The notes beneath the pieces were generated by a model that made no database searches, was not told the origin of the DNA, and was given only the letters and a program-made list of their open reading frames with translations. 64,000 nucleotides of DNA from Flavobacteriales bacterium (GTDB taxonomy: Bacteria; Bacteroidota; Bacteroidia; Flavobacteriales_F; PHOS-HE28), in contig JACJZI010000004.1 in assembly GCA_020635655.1 (NCBI GenBank), positions 372,001-436,000 of the forward strand, read 5' to 3'. The translations under genes were made by a program, and so were the position numbers. Positions 55,806 through 63,449 of this stretch are shown here, one piece after another (position 1 is the first letter of the stretch; each line of letters starts with the position of its first letter).

Positions 55806-57284
55806 TTGTCCGAACAGCGCGCACATCCCTACCGCGTCGATCCCGACCGCTTGGCGGGAGCCGCGGACGAGCCGCTGTTCCGCGCCGTGGCCGAAGAGGC
55901 CCGTGTCCATGGCATCCCGGCCTTTGCCATCGGTGGTTATGTCCGTGACCGACTGATCGACCGCCCCTGCAAGGACATCGACTTCGTGGTGGAGGGCGAC
56001 GGCATCGCCTTCGCACAAGCGGTAGCCAGGCGGCTCAATGCAGGGCAGGTGCACGTGTTCAAGAACTTCGGCACGGCGATGTTCCGCTGGCAGGATATGG
56101 ACATCGAGTTCGTGGGGGCCCGTCGGGAGAGCTACCGCCGCGACAGCCGAAAGCCGCAGGTGGAGCCGGGCACCATCCGCGACGACCAGGAGCGTCGGGA
56201 CTTCACGATCAACGCCTTGGCGATCAGCTTGGAGCCCGGCAGCGTGGGTGCCCTGGTGGACCCCTTCGGCGGCCTGCTCGACCTGGGCCAGGGCATCATC
56301 CGCACGCCGCTCGACCCCGACACCACGTTCAGCGACGATCCCCTGCGCATGCTGCGGGCGGTCCGCTTTGCCACCCAGCTCGGCTTCACGATCGATCCCA
56401 TCTGTTTCTCGTCGATCAAGCGCAATGCGGCCCGGCTCGAGATCATCAGTGCCGAGCGCATCCACACCGAGTTGAACAAGATCATCGCGGCGCCCAAGCC
56501 CAGCATCGGCTTCATCCTGCTGCTGGAGAGCGGCCTCCTGGAGCATTTCCTGCCCGAAATGATCGAGCTGCTCGGTGCGGAGGAGAAGGACGGCATCGGC
56601 CACAAGGACAACTTCTACCACACCATCCAGGTGCTGGACAACGTGGCCGGGCAGAGCGACGACCTCTGGCTGCGTTGGGCCGCGATCCTGCATGACATCG
56701 CCAAGCCACGCACCAAGCGGTTCGAGGCCGGCCACGGCTGGACCTTCCATGGGCACGAGGACAAGGGCGCGCGCATGGTACCCGGCATCTTCCGCCGCCT
56801 GAAACTGCCGCTGGACAACAAGATGCGCAAGGTGCAGAACCTCGTGGCGCTGCACCTGCGCCCCATCGCGCTCACCAAGGAGGAGGTCTCTGACAGCGCG
56901 ATCCGCCGCCTGCTGTTCGACGCCGGCGATGACCTCGAGGCGTTGATGGTGCTCTGCAAGGCCGACATCACCAGCAAGAACGAGAAGAAGAAGAAGCGCT
57001 ACCTCAGCAACTACGAACTGGTGATGCGGAAGCTGGCGGAGGTCGAGGAGAAGGACCGCATCCGCAATTTCCAGCCACCGGTCACCGGGGAGGACATCAT
57101 GGCCGCGTTCGGCATTCCGCCCAGCCGTCCGATCGGCGACATCAAGACGACGATCAAGGAAGCGATCCTCGACGGCCGCATCCGCAACGACCGCGCGCAG
57201 GCCTGGGAGCTGATGAAAGAGGAGGGCGCGAAGCTGGGCTTGGAGCTGAAGCCGGGCTTCGAGGTGCCGCCGCCGGATCGCTGA
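55806..57284 (+). CDS. cca: CCA tRNA nucleotidyltransferase with HD domain
   Basis: 492 residues from a TTG start at 55806; no ATG precedes the conserved N-terminus and a TAAATTCG box lies 19 nt upstream. Class II polymerase motifs: AFAIGGYVRDRLIDRPCKDIDFVV with the G-G and D-x-D residues, RRDFTINALAI, DDPLRMLRAVRFATQLGF. A C-terminal HD domain has LHDIAKPRTK and HEDKGARM. It adds CCA to tRNA ends; HD domains in this family often give phosphatase or phosphodiesterase activity. Converges with a secreted hydrolase gene with no spacer. Confidence 0.95.
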   Translation: MSEQRAHPYRVDPDRLAGAADEPLFRAVAEEARVHGIPAFAIGGYVRDRLIDRPCKDIDFVVEGDGIAFAQAVARRLNAGQVHVFKNFGTAMFRWQDMDIEFVGARRESYRRDSRKPQVEPGTIRDDQERRDFTINALAISLEPGSVGALVDPFGGLLDLGQGIIRTPLDPDTTFSDDPLRMLRAVRFATQLGFTIDPICFSSIKRNAARLEIISAERIHTELNKIIAAPKPSIGFILLLESGLLEHFLPEMIELLGAEEKDGIGHKDNFYHTIQVLDNVAGQSDDLWLRWAAILHDIAKPRTKRFEAGHGWTFHGHEDKGARMVPGIFRRLKLPLDNKMRKVQNLVALHLRPIALTKEEVSDSAIRRLLFDAGDDLEALMVLCKADITSKNEKKKKRYLSNYELVMRKLAEVEEKDRIRNFQPPVTGEDIMAAFGIPPSRPIGDIKTTIKEAILDGRIRNDRAQAWELMKEEGAKLGLELKPGFEVPPPDR

Positions 57285-58928
57285 TCAGGGCAGTTGTTCC
57301 AGCCTTTCGTCGGTGGGCACCGCACCACCGATCGCCTGCAGGAGACGGTCACGGTCGTTGCCTGCGCCCGCATAGCGCACATTGCCATCAAGGTTCGCGT
57401 CCTCTGCATGGTAGCCGAGCAGAACGGCCGTGGGCACCATCCCGCCGATCCGGAGCAGAATGGGATCGCGGTCATTGTCGGCACCTGCATAGCGGAGATG
57501 GTCATCCCGCAGCGTGTTGCCACACCAGAGGAGTGCATGGCCATCCCGGAGCCGGCGTGCCTCCATGCCGTACACTGGCGTGAGGGGGTCGGAAAGGTCC
57601 AGCGGAACGGCCACTGAAGAGAGACCGACCGACGCGCTCATGACACCCAGGTGGTTCCGATGCCGCACGGCGATCCTGTATTCTCCGGCACCAGCCTGAA
57701 AGGTGGGGATGCCTCCGTTCGGGTCCACGATGTCCCCATCGCTTTGCACCAGCGCATTGGCGGTAGCGATCACCTGTGCGCCTGTCATGGCATCCCTCAA
57801 TTCCAAAAAGACCCAATCCACAATGGCATCTTCACCGGTCGCGCTCAGCAGGGCGGCATCGAGCATTTCGCCTGCACCCCCGCTCACCTGCACGAACCCG
57901 GCGGCCGAGTTGGGTTCCATGAGCGGCACCAGGCCCAGGGCACGGAGATCATCGTGCATGCGATGCAGGGTGGCATCATATGGTCCATCCAGCAGTGCCC
58001 GGAGTTGAACAGCGATCACGGGTGGGGGGCAACCGCCCGATCCGCTCTGTGCGGTGATCCGGGGGGAGCTGGCCAATGAATCGGCAAAGCCATCCCCCGC
58101 ATCCGTGTCGCCCAGCAGTTGACGGCGCAACCAGAGCAGTGTCATGTCCTGGGCGGCATCCTGCTGTTGGGCGCGTGTCAATTGACCCGGACCTCCGCAG
58201 GTGGCCTCACCGAGACTGCAGTTGAAATTGTTGTTCGCGAAATAGCAATGTCCGCCGCCCGTAATGCTGACATAGGCCTTGCATCCCGAGGCCAGGGCAG
58301 CGTACATGGGCAATTGATTATCGTTGGGCGGCGCCACGCAATCGGAGCTTCCGTTCATCACCAGCGTAGGTATGGTCACGGTCGCGGCCGCCGCGATGGC
58401 CGAGGGGTTCGTTTCAGCCGCAGCATAGGTCACCATGGTCGTGATCGTGGGGTCACTGGCCGCCGCCAGGAACGAAGCGCCCCCGCCCATGCTATGTCCC
58501 ATCACGGCCGAGGTACCAGCTACATGCCCGAAGTAGGGTGAGGCGATCGCAGCCCCTTCCTGCTGCATGGCATGGATCACGAATGCCAGGTCCAACCCCA
58601 GGTCCTCATGGTCAGGGAGGATACCGGTCTCTGTGTTCGGCAGCACCAATATGAAACCTTGAGGCACGTATGCCTGCCACAAGTTCGCATAGGCCGACGT
58701 CGTCATCACGAACCCATGCCCGAAGGCCAGGACGGGGAAGGCTCCGGAAGCGAACGGTGCATTCGCGCCTGCGCTCTGTGCCGGATAGTGGACATCACAG
58801 GGGATGCTCCGCCCGCCTCTTGCGGGGTCGGTGAACGTGATGCTTCGTGAACCGATGGCAAATGGTTGCGACCAGACGAGCAATGGCGTTAGGAACAAGG
58901 TCGGCATAAGTGCGCTTCGTAGATCCAT
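57285..58928 (-). CDS. Secreted alpha/beta hydrolase with C-terminal tandem dockerin-like repeats
   Basis: About 547 residues from the ATG at 58928; other ATGs at 58967 and 58907 are possible, all leading into the signal segment LMPTLFLTPLLVWSQ. The hydrolase domain (about 25-270) has LAFGHGFVMTTSAYANLW, nucleophile elbow VMGHSMGGGASF, and TLVMNGSSDCVAPP plus GGGHCYF for Asp and His: similar to PET-hydrolase/chlorophyllase-type enzymes. A beta domain follows. The C-terminus holds two Asp-rich units, LRYAGADNDRDPILLRIGG and VRYAGAGNDRDRLLQAIGG, the second preceded by DANLDGN, and ends RLEQLP with no T9SS domain. Confidence 0.85.
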   Translation of the reverse strand: MDLRSALMPTLFLTPLLVWSQPFAIGSRSITFTDPARGGRSIPCDVHYPAQSAGANAPFASGAFPVLAFGHGFVMTTSAYANLWQAYVPQGFILVLPNTETGILPDHEDLGLDLAFVIHAMQQEGAAIASPYFGHVAGTSAVMGHSMGGGASFLAAASDPTITTMVTYAAAETNPSAIAAAATVTIPTLVMNGSSDCVAPPNDNQLPMYAALASGCKAYVSITGGGHCYFANNNFNCSLGEATCGGPGQLTRAQQQDAAQDMTLLWLRRQLLGDTDAGDGFADSLASSPRITAQSGSGGCPPPVIAVQLRALLDGPYDATLHRMHDDLRALGLVPLMEPNSAAGFVQVSGGAGEMLDAALLSATGEDAIVDWVFLELRDAMTGAQVIATANALVQSDGDIVDPNGGIPTFQAGAGEYRIAVRHRNHLGVMSASVGLSSVAVPLDLSDPLTPVYGMEARRLRDGHALLWCGNTLRDDHLRYAGADNDRDPILLRIGGMVPTAVLLGYHAEDANLDGNVRYAGAGNDRDRLLQAIGGAVPTDERLEQLP

Positions 58929-58993
58929 GACCAGCGACTGTTGGTTCCCCTCAGGAACATCCGACATGGTCCGCAGGTTCACCCCATCAAGGT

Positions 58994-59001
58994 CGAATGT
59001 A
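58994..59001 (-). promoter_or_regulatory. -7 box TACATTCG (secreted hydrolase), overlapping a plus-strand box
   Basis: Minus strand, one mismatch (T to C). It shares its TA (59000-59001) with the plus-strand box at 59000-59007. Confidence 0.45.
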
Positions 59002-59007
59002 GCTTTG
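59000..59007 (+). promoter_or_regulatory. -7 box TAGCTTTG
   Basis: Exact TAnnTTTG match, 12 nt before the ATG at 59020. Confidence 0.6.
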
Positions 59008-59019
59008 TTCCCCTTCATC

Positions 59020-59589
59020 ATGCGCATCTACCGCTTCCGGGTCCTGGTGGACCATCCCAACGAAGCCTTCCGCGACATCGAGGTGGGTTCGGAACAGAAC
59101 TTCCTCGACCTGCACCACGCGATCAAGCAGGCTTTCGGCTTTGCGGGCGAAGAGATGGCCAGCTTCTATGTGAGCGATGAGGAATGGGGCAAGGGTCCGG
59201 AGATCCCGCTGGCCGACCTCGGCTTCGGGGAGGAGCCCGAAACGCCGCCCGCATTGATGGAGGACGTGTTCATCAGCGATCACATCCGAAGCACCAAACA
59301 GCGTTTCATCTATGTGTACGACTTCCTGTACATGTGGCTGTTCATGGTGGAGCTGATCGGCGCTTTCGATCCGGAGGAGAAGGCCACCTATCCCCGCGTG
59401 GTGCTGGCCATGGGCGCATCACCTGATGAGCACAGCAAGGAGATCGACCTCTCCGAAGGGATCCTGGAGGAAGAGGACCCGTATGCATCAGAGGAGGTCT
59501 ACGATCCCGACGAAGGCCTCGGCGACGAGGATGGCCACCCGGATGATGATCACGGGAGCATTGACGATCTGGGGGAGGAGTACCATTGA
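59020..59589 (+). CDS. Plasmid pRiA4b ORF-3/IS1096 TnpR-like domain protein with acidic tail
   Basis: 189 residues from the ATG at 59020. The N-terminal 125 residues follow the pRiA4b ORF-3 family pattern: IYRFRVLVDHPNEAFRDIEVGSEQNFLDLHHAIKQAFGF, ASFYVSDEEWGKGPEI and FIYVYDFLYMWLFMVELIG. The last 50 residues are very acidic (PDEGLGDEDGHPDDDHGSIDDLGEE). The family is named after mobile elements but is widely chromosomal, and no transposon hallmark is seen here. Its function is unknown. It is divergent from the secreted hydrolase with overlapping promoters and precedes miaA by 175 bp. Confidence 0.85.
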   Translation: MRIYRFRVLVDHPNEAFRDIEVGSEQNFLDLHHAIKQAFGFAGEEMASFYVSDEEWGKGPEIPLADLGFGEEPETPPALMEDVFISDHIRSTKQRFIYVYDFLYMWLFMVELIGAFDPEEKATYPRVVLAMGASPDEHSKEIDLSEGILEEEDPYASEEVYDPDEGLGDEDGHPDDDHGSIDDLGEEYH

Positions 59590-59764
59590 AAGTGGAAACT
59601 GGAAACTGGAAAGCAGGGAACGATCGATCGCGGTCCCTGTAAGGGTTTCGCTCGGTAGGCCCGGCGAAGCGCTGTGGCGGTCGTCCGCCCGTTGATCACT
59701 TCAAGCCGAGGTCGGCGATCGGTATAGTAGGTTGGCGCTTTCGAAGAACGACCACCCACCACAA
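59590..59764. other. Intergenic spacer with short tandem repeat
   Basis: The 175-bp gap has GGAAACT repeated just after the stop codon (about 59593-59610), an imperfect hairpin near 59617-59640, and no clear -7 box. I see no gene in it. Confidence 0.35.
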
Positions 59765-60679
59765 ATGCCCCGCACGGTCATCGTCATCGGCGGCCCGACG
59801 GCATCGGGCAAATCCGCCCTCGCGGTGGAACTGGCCGAGCACTTCGGCACGGAGGTGATCGGCGCGGACGCGCGGCAGTTCTATCGTGACCTGCCCATCG
59901 GCACGGGCCAGCCAACGGACGAGGAGCGCCGGGGTGTCCACCACCATTTCATCGGACATCTTGACCTGGACCAGGACATGTCCGCAGCGACATACGCCCG
60001 TGAGGCGATCCCGGTGCTGCATGATCTGCTCGATCGGCATGGCCGCGCGATCGTCGTGGGCGGAAGCGGATTGTACATCGATGCCCTCCTGTTCGAATTG
60101 GATCCCCTGCCGCCCGCCCAGCCCAAGCTGCGTGCCGAGTTGCAGGCGCTATGGAAGAAGGAGGGCCTGCGACCGCTCCAGCAGGAACTGGCCCATCTTG
60201 ACCCCAAGACCTGGCGTTCGATCGACCGGAACAACCCGCACCGTCTGATCCGTGCGATCGAGATCTGTCGAACGACCGGCAAACCGGTCAGCGCCCAGCG
60301 CACCGGCCGACGCCCGCGACCGGACCTGCATCCCATCTTCATCGCACTGGACCTGCCTCGGATGGACCTGTACGCCCGGATCGATGCGCGCGTGGACGCC
60401 ATGATCGCGTCCGGCCTGGAGGAGGAGGCGCGACACGCCCTACCCCATCGCGATCGCAACGCCTTGAACACCGTTGGCTACAAGGAACTCTTCGCGCACT
60501 TCGATGGCAGGATGGACCGGGGAACCACCATTGGGCTGATCAAGCAGCACACGCGCAACTATGCCAGGCGACAATCGACCTGGCTCCGTCGTGATGTCCA
60601 CTGGCATTGGGTGAACGCCGACGACCTGGACCGGGTGATCGCCATGATCGAAGCGAACGAGTGGGGCCCATCCGCCTGA
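59765..60679 (+). CDS. miaA: tRNA dimethylallyltransferase
   Basis: 304 residues from the ATG at 59765. P-loop VIGGPTASGKSALA (10-17), SADxRQFYRDLPIGTGQP-type substrate segment (ADARQFYRDLPIGTGQPT), HHFIGHLDLDQDMSAATYAREA, VVGGSGLYIDALLF, and LNTVGYKELFAHFDG. It isopentenylates A37 of tRNAs that read UNN codons. Length and all motifs are standard. The gene is a single unit followed by the iron transporter genes. Confidence 0.96.
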   Translation: MPRTVIVIGGPTASGKSALAVELAEHFGTEVIGADARQFYRDLPIGTGQPTDEERRGVHHHFIGHLDLDQDMSAATYAREAIPVLHDLLDRHGRAIVVGGSGLYIDALLFELDPLPPAQPKLRAELQALWKKEGLRPLQQELAHLDPKTWRSIDRNNPHRLIRAIEICRTTGKPVSAQRTGRRPRPDLHPIFIALDLPRMDLYARIDARVDAMIASGLEEEARHALPHRDRNALNTVGYKELFAHFDGRMDRGTTIGLIKQHTRNYARRQSTWLRRDVHWHWVNADDLDRVIAMIEANEWGPSA

Positions 60680-60683
60680 CCGT

Positions 60684-60701
60684 ATACCCCGATCATGGTA
60701 T
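60684..60701. promoter_or_regulatory. Inverted repeat ATACC-N8-GGTAT upstream of the iron-transport genes
   Basis: A 5-bp dyad with 8-bp spacer in the 71-bp gap. It could be an operator for an iron-responsive regulator, but it does not resemble a Fur box. Low confidence. Confidence 0.2.
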
Positions 60702-60723
60702 GGTTTCGCCGGAAGGTGCCGGA

Positions 60724-60731
60724 TAGCTTTG
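60724..60731 (+). promoter_or_regulatory. -7 box TAGCTTTG
   Basis: Exact TAnnTTTG match, 19 nt before the ATG at 60751. Confidence 0.6.
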
Positions 60732-60750
60732 CCGCTTTCGTACCGAGCTG

Positions 60751-61791
60751 ATGCGCAATACCCTGTCCTTGCTGGCACCTTTCGCGATGCTGGCCGCCTG
60801 CAATTCACCGCAGTTCCACAGCGGGGATCCCCTGCGCGAGCAGGTGGTCAATGTCTACAGCCACCGCCACTACGAGTCCGATCAGCAGATCTTCGATGCC
60901 TTCACCAAGAAGACGGGCATCCACGTGAACCTGGTGATGGCGGACGATGACGAGATCCTCACCCGCATGCAACAGGAGGGCGCCAACAGCCCCTGCGACC
61001 TGCTGATGACGGCGGATGCGGGCCGCCTCGGCCTGGCCAAGGTGCGCGACCTGCTCCAACCCATCCGCGACAGCCTGCTCGAGGCGGTGATCCCCGCCCA
61101 CCTGCGTGACCCGGATGGCAATTGGTTCGGGCTCACCATGCGCGCCCGCGTCTTCGCCTATGACAAACGGACCGTCGATCCCTCGCACCTGCGCACCTAT
61201 GCGGACCTGACGAAGCCTGAATGGAAAGGCCAGGTGCTCGTGCGCACCTCCGAACACGTCTACAACCAAAGCCTGCTCGCGGCGATGATCGCACATGAAG
61301 GCCCCGACAGCGCGCTCGTTTGGGCCAGTGGCATCGTGGCCAATCTCGCGCGCGAGCCCAAGGGCAGCGACACCGACCAACTGCTGGCGATCGGCGAAGG
61401 CATCGGATCGGTGGCGATCGTCAATTCGTACTACATCGGCAAGCTGATGAAGAACACCGACCCGGCGCGCGACCAGGCCCGGGCGGTCATCGGTGTGGCG
61501 TTCCCCGACCTGGACGGACATGGCACCCATGTGAACATCAGTGGGGCCGGTGTGGCCCGCTACGCCAAGCACAAGGCCGAGGCCATCGCCCTGTTGGAAT
61601 ACCTGGTGAGCGACAGTGCCCAGGCGCTTTTCGCCGAAGGCAACGAGGAATATCCCGTCAGGGCCGATGTGCCCATCGCCAGGGAATTGGCGGCTTTCGG
61701 CACATTGACGCCCGACACCCTCAACCTGCAGGCGTTGGCCACCTACAATGCGGAGGCGGTCAAGCTCTTCGACGCCTCCGGTTGGCATTGA
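60751..61791 (+). CDS. Fe(3+) ABC transporter substrate-binding lipoprotein
   Basis: 346 residues; lipoprotein signal LAPFAMLAAC (Cys 17). Type-2 periplasmic binding fold of the FutA/FbpA class: VNVYSHRHYESDQQIFDAF opening, NLVMADDDEIL, LLMTADAGRLGLA, the hinge TYADLTKPEWKGQVLVR, and the iron-binding Tyr pair in VNSYYIGKLMK (about 224-225). It captures ferric iron and passes it to a permease. The permease gene follows directly; no ATP-binding gene is in the window. Confidence 0.94.
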   Translation: MRNTLSLLAPFAMLAACNSPQFHSGDPLREQVVNVYSHRHYESDQQIFDAFTKKTGIHVNLVMADDDEILTRMQQEGANSPCDLLMTADAGRLGLAKVRDLLQPIRDSLLEAVIPAHLRDPDGNWFGLTMRARVFAYDKRTVDPSHLRTYADLTKPEWKGQVLVRTSEHVYNQSLLAAMIAHEGPDSALVWASGIVANLAREPKGSDTDQLLAIGEGIGSVAIVNSYYIGKLMKNTDPARDQARAVIGVAFPDLDGHGTHVNISGAGVARYAKHKAEAIALLEYLVSDSAQALFAEGNEEYPVRADVPIARELAAFGTLTPDTLNLQALATYNAEAVKLFDASGWH

Positions 61792-61798
61792 TGGCTGC

Positions 61799-63403
61799 GT
61801 GCAACGACCTGCGACCCGGAACCCCTTCCGACGGCCCCGGCGGCTGTTCACGGTGATCTCGCTGCTCGCCCTCGCCCTGGCCGCACCGTTGCTCGTGGTG
61901 CTCACCGCACCGCTGCACGCTCGCGCTCCGGAATGGGAACACGTGCGCGAAGCCATCCTCCCCGATCACTTCGCCGGCACGCTCGAACTGTTGGGCGGTG
62001 TGATCGTGATCGCCCTGGTCCTGGCAGTGCCCAGCGCCTGGTTGGTCGCCACGTGCGACTTCCCGCTGCGCCGCATGATGCGCTGGGCCCTGGTGATGCC
62101 ACTGGCACTGCCGACCTACATCAGCGCTTTCACCTATGCCGCGCTGCTCGGTCCCACCGGGCCGGTCAGCAACTGGCTGGCGGACCACGCGGGGTTCCGG
62201 CCGGATATCGTGGACATGCAGGGACTCTGGTTCGTCCTGGCGCTCGTCCTCTTCCCATACATCTATCTGCCCGCGCGCGCGGCGTTCGCCTCCGGCATGA
62301 GCGGTCAACTGGAGGCCGCGCGCATGCTCGGTGCACCCGCATTGTCGCGCTTCCGTCGCATCGCCCTTCCGCTCGCACGACCGGCCATCGCTGGAGGAGC
62401 GCTGCTTGTGGCCATGGAAACGCTCAACGACTATGGTGCGGTGAAATACTACGGTGTGCGCACGCTCACCACCGGCATCTTCCGCAGCTGGGCCGGACTC
62501 TACGATCTGGGCAGTGCCCTGCGGCTCAGCGTCGTGCTCGTCGGTCTTGTGGCCCTTTTGCTATGGATCGAACGTCGGGCGCGGCGCGGCGCGCGGCAGG
62601 AGACCGATCAAGTGCCCGTGGCCCGTATTCGATTGAGCGGTTGGCGGGCGGCAGCGGCCACGGGCTGGTGTCTGCTGGTGTTCGGATCCGCCGCCATGCT
62701 TCCCATCGGGAGCATCTTGGACGACGTATGGGAGACCTGCGATGGCACCATGCACGGCGACGTACCCCACGCCCTCTGGAACACCTCGGTCGTGGCTGGT
62801 GCAGCGGGCCTGGTCACCCTGGTGATCGCTGTGCTGTTCACCTTCCGGGAGCGTTACGGGCGCCGCAGTGATCCGGCCATCCGCCTCGCCGACCTCGGTT
62901 ATGTGATCCCCGGCGCAGTGATCGCCATCGGGGTGATGTCGTTGGCCGGCTTCATCGATCGAAGGCAATGGCTGGATACCGCGCTGATCGGCAGCATGGG
63001 TGTGCTGGTCTATGCCTTCAGCGTCCGATTCCTGGCGGTCGGCAAGCAGCCTTTGCAGGGAGCCTTGCGCCAGCAAAGCACATCGCTCGACGAGGCCGCC
63101 CGCATGCTCGGCGCCTCACCCTGGCGTTCATTCCGTCGGGTCAACCTGCCACTGCTGGGCCCGGCACTGATCGCCGCCGCCATGCTGGTGGCCATTGACG
63201 TGATCAAGGAACTGCCGCTTACGCTCATTTTGCGGCCGTTCAACTTCGACACGCTGAGCACCAAAGCTTACGAACTCGCCCGCATCGAACAGTTGCGCGA
63301 AGCCTCCTGGCCCTCCCTCATGATCGTGATCTGCGGCCTGGTGCCCGTGTTGCTGCTTGAGCAGGTGCTGGAAAAGAGAACAAGAACGCCGGGGGTCAGA
63401 TGA
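61799..63403 (+). CDS. Iron ABC transporter permease (FbpB-like, two-module)
   Basis: About 534 residues if the GTG at 61799, 8 nt after the upstream stop, is used; the open frame has an ATG at 61748 that would overlap the binding-protein gene by 44 bp. Two BPD_transp_1 modules are fused: each has the EAA loop, EAARMLGAPALSRFRRIALP (about 180) and EAARMLGASPWRSFRRVNLP (about 430). Around twelve transmembrane segments can be counted. This duplicated architecture is typical of FbpB/SfuB ferric iron permeases. It needs an FbpC-type ATPase, not found here. Confidence 0.92.
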   Translation: MQRPATRNPFRRPRRLFTVISLLALALAAPLLVVLTAPLHARAPEWEHVREAILPDHFAGTLELLGGVIVIALVLAVPSAWLVATCDFPLRRMMRWALVMPLALPTYISAFTYAALLGPTGPVSNWLADHAGFRPDIVDMQGLWFVLALVLFPYIYLPARAAFASGMSGQLEAARMLGAPALSRFRRIALPLARPAIAGGALLVAMETLNDYGAVKYYGVRTLTTGIFRSWAGLYDLGSALRLSVVLVGLVALLLWIERRARRGARQETDQVPVARIRLSGWRAAAATGWCLLVFGSAAMLPIGSILDDVWETCDGTMHGDVPHALWNTSVVAGAAGLVTLVIAVLFTFRERYGRRSDPAIRLADLGYVIPGAVIAIGVMSLAGFIDRRQWLDTALIGSMGVLVYAFSVRFLAVGKQPLQGALRQQSTSLDEAARMLGASPWRSFRRVNLPLLGPALIAAAMLVAIDVIKELPLTLILRPFNFDTLSTKAYELARIEQLREASWPSLMIVICGLVPVLLLEQVLEKRTRTPGVR

Positions 63404-63449
63404 AGGCCCACTCCTCAACGACCAGCAGGATGGAGCGAGGTCGCCTTTC

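Noticed and set aside
59020..59589. Insertion sequence suggested by the IS1096/TnpR family name
   Set aside because: No transposase, terminal inverted repeats or target duplication; the name reflects family history only.
60684..60701. Fur box upstream of the iron transport genes
   Set aside because: The ATACC-N8-GGTAT dyad does not resemble the GATAATGATAATCATTATC consensus; noted only as a weak inverted repeat.
60805..61956. 383-residue minus-strand frame opposite the iron-binding protein
   Set aside because: Antisense shadow; the plus-strand gene has lipobox, hinge and Tyr motifs.
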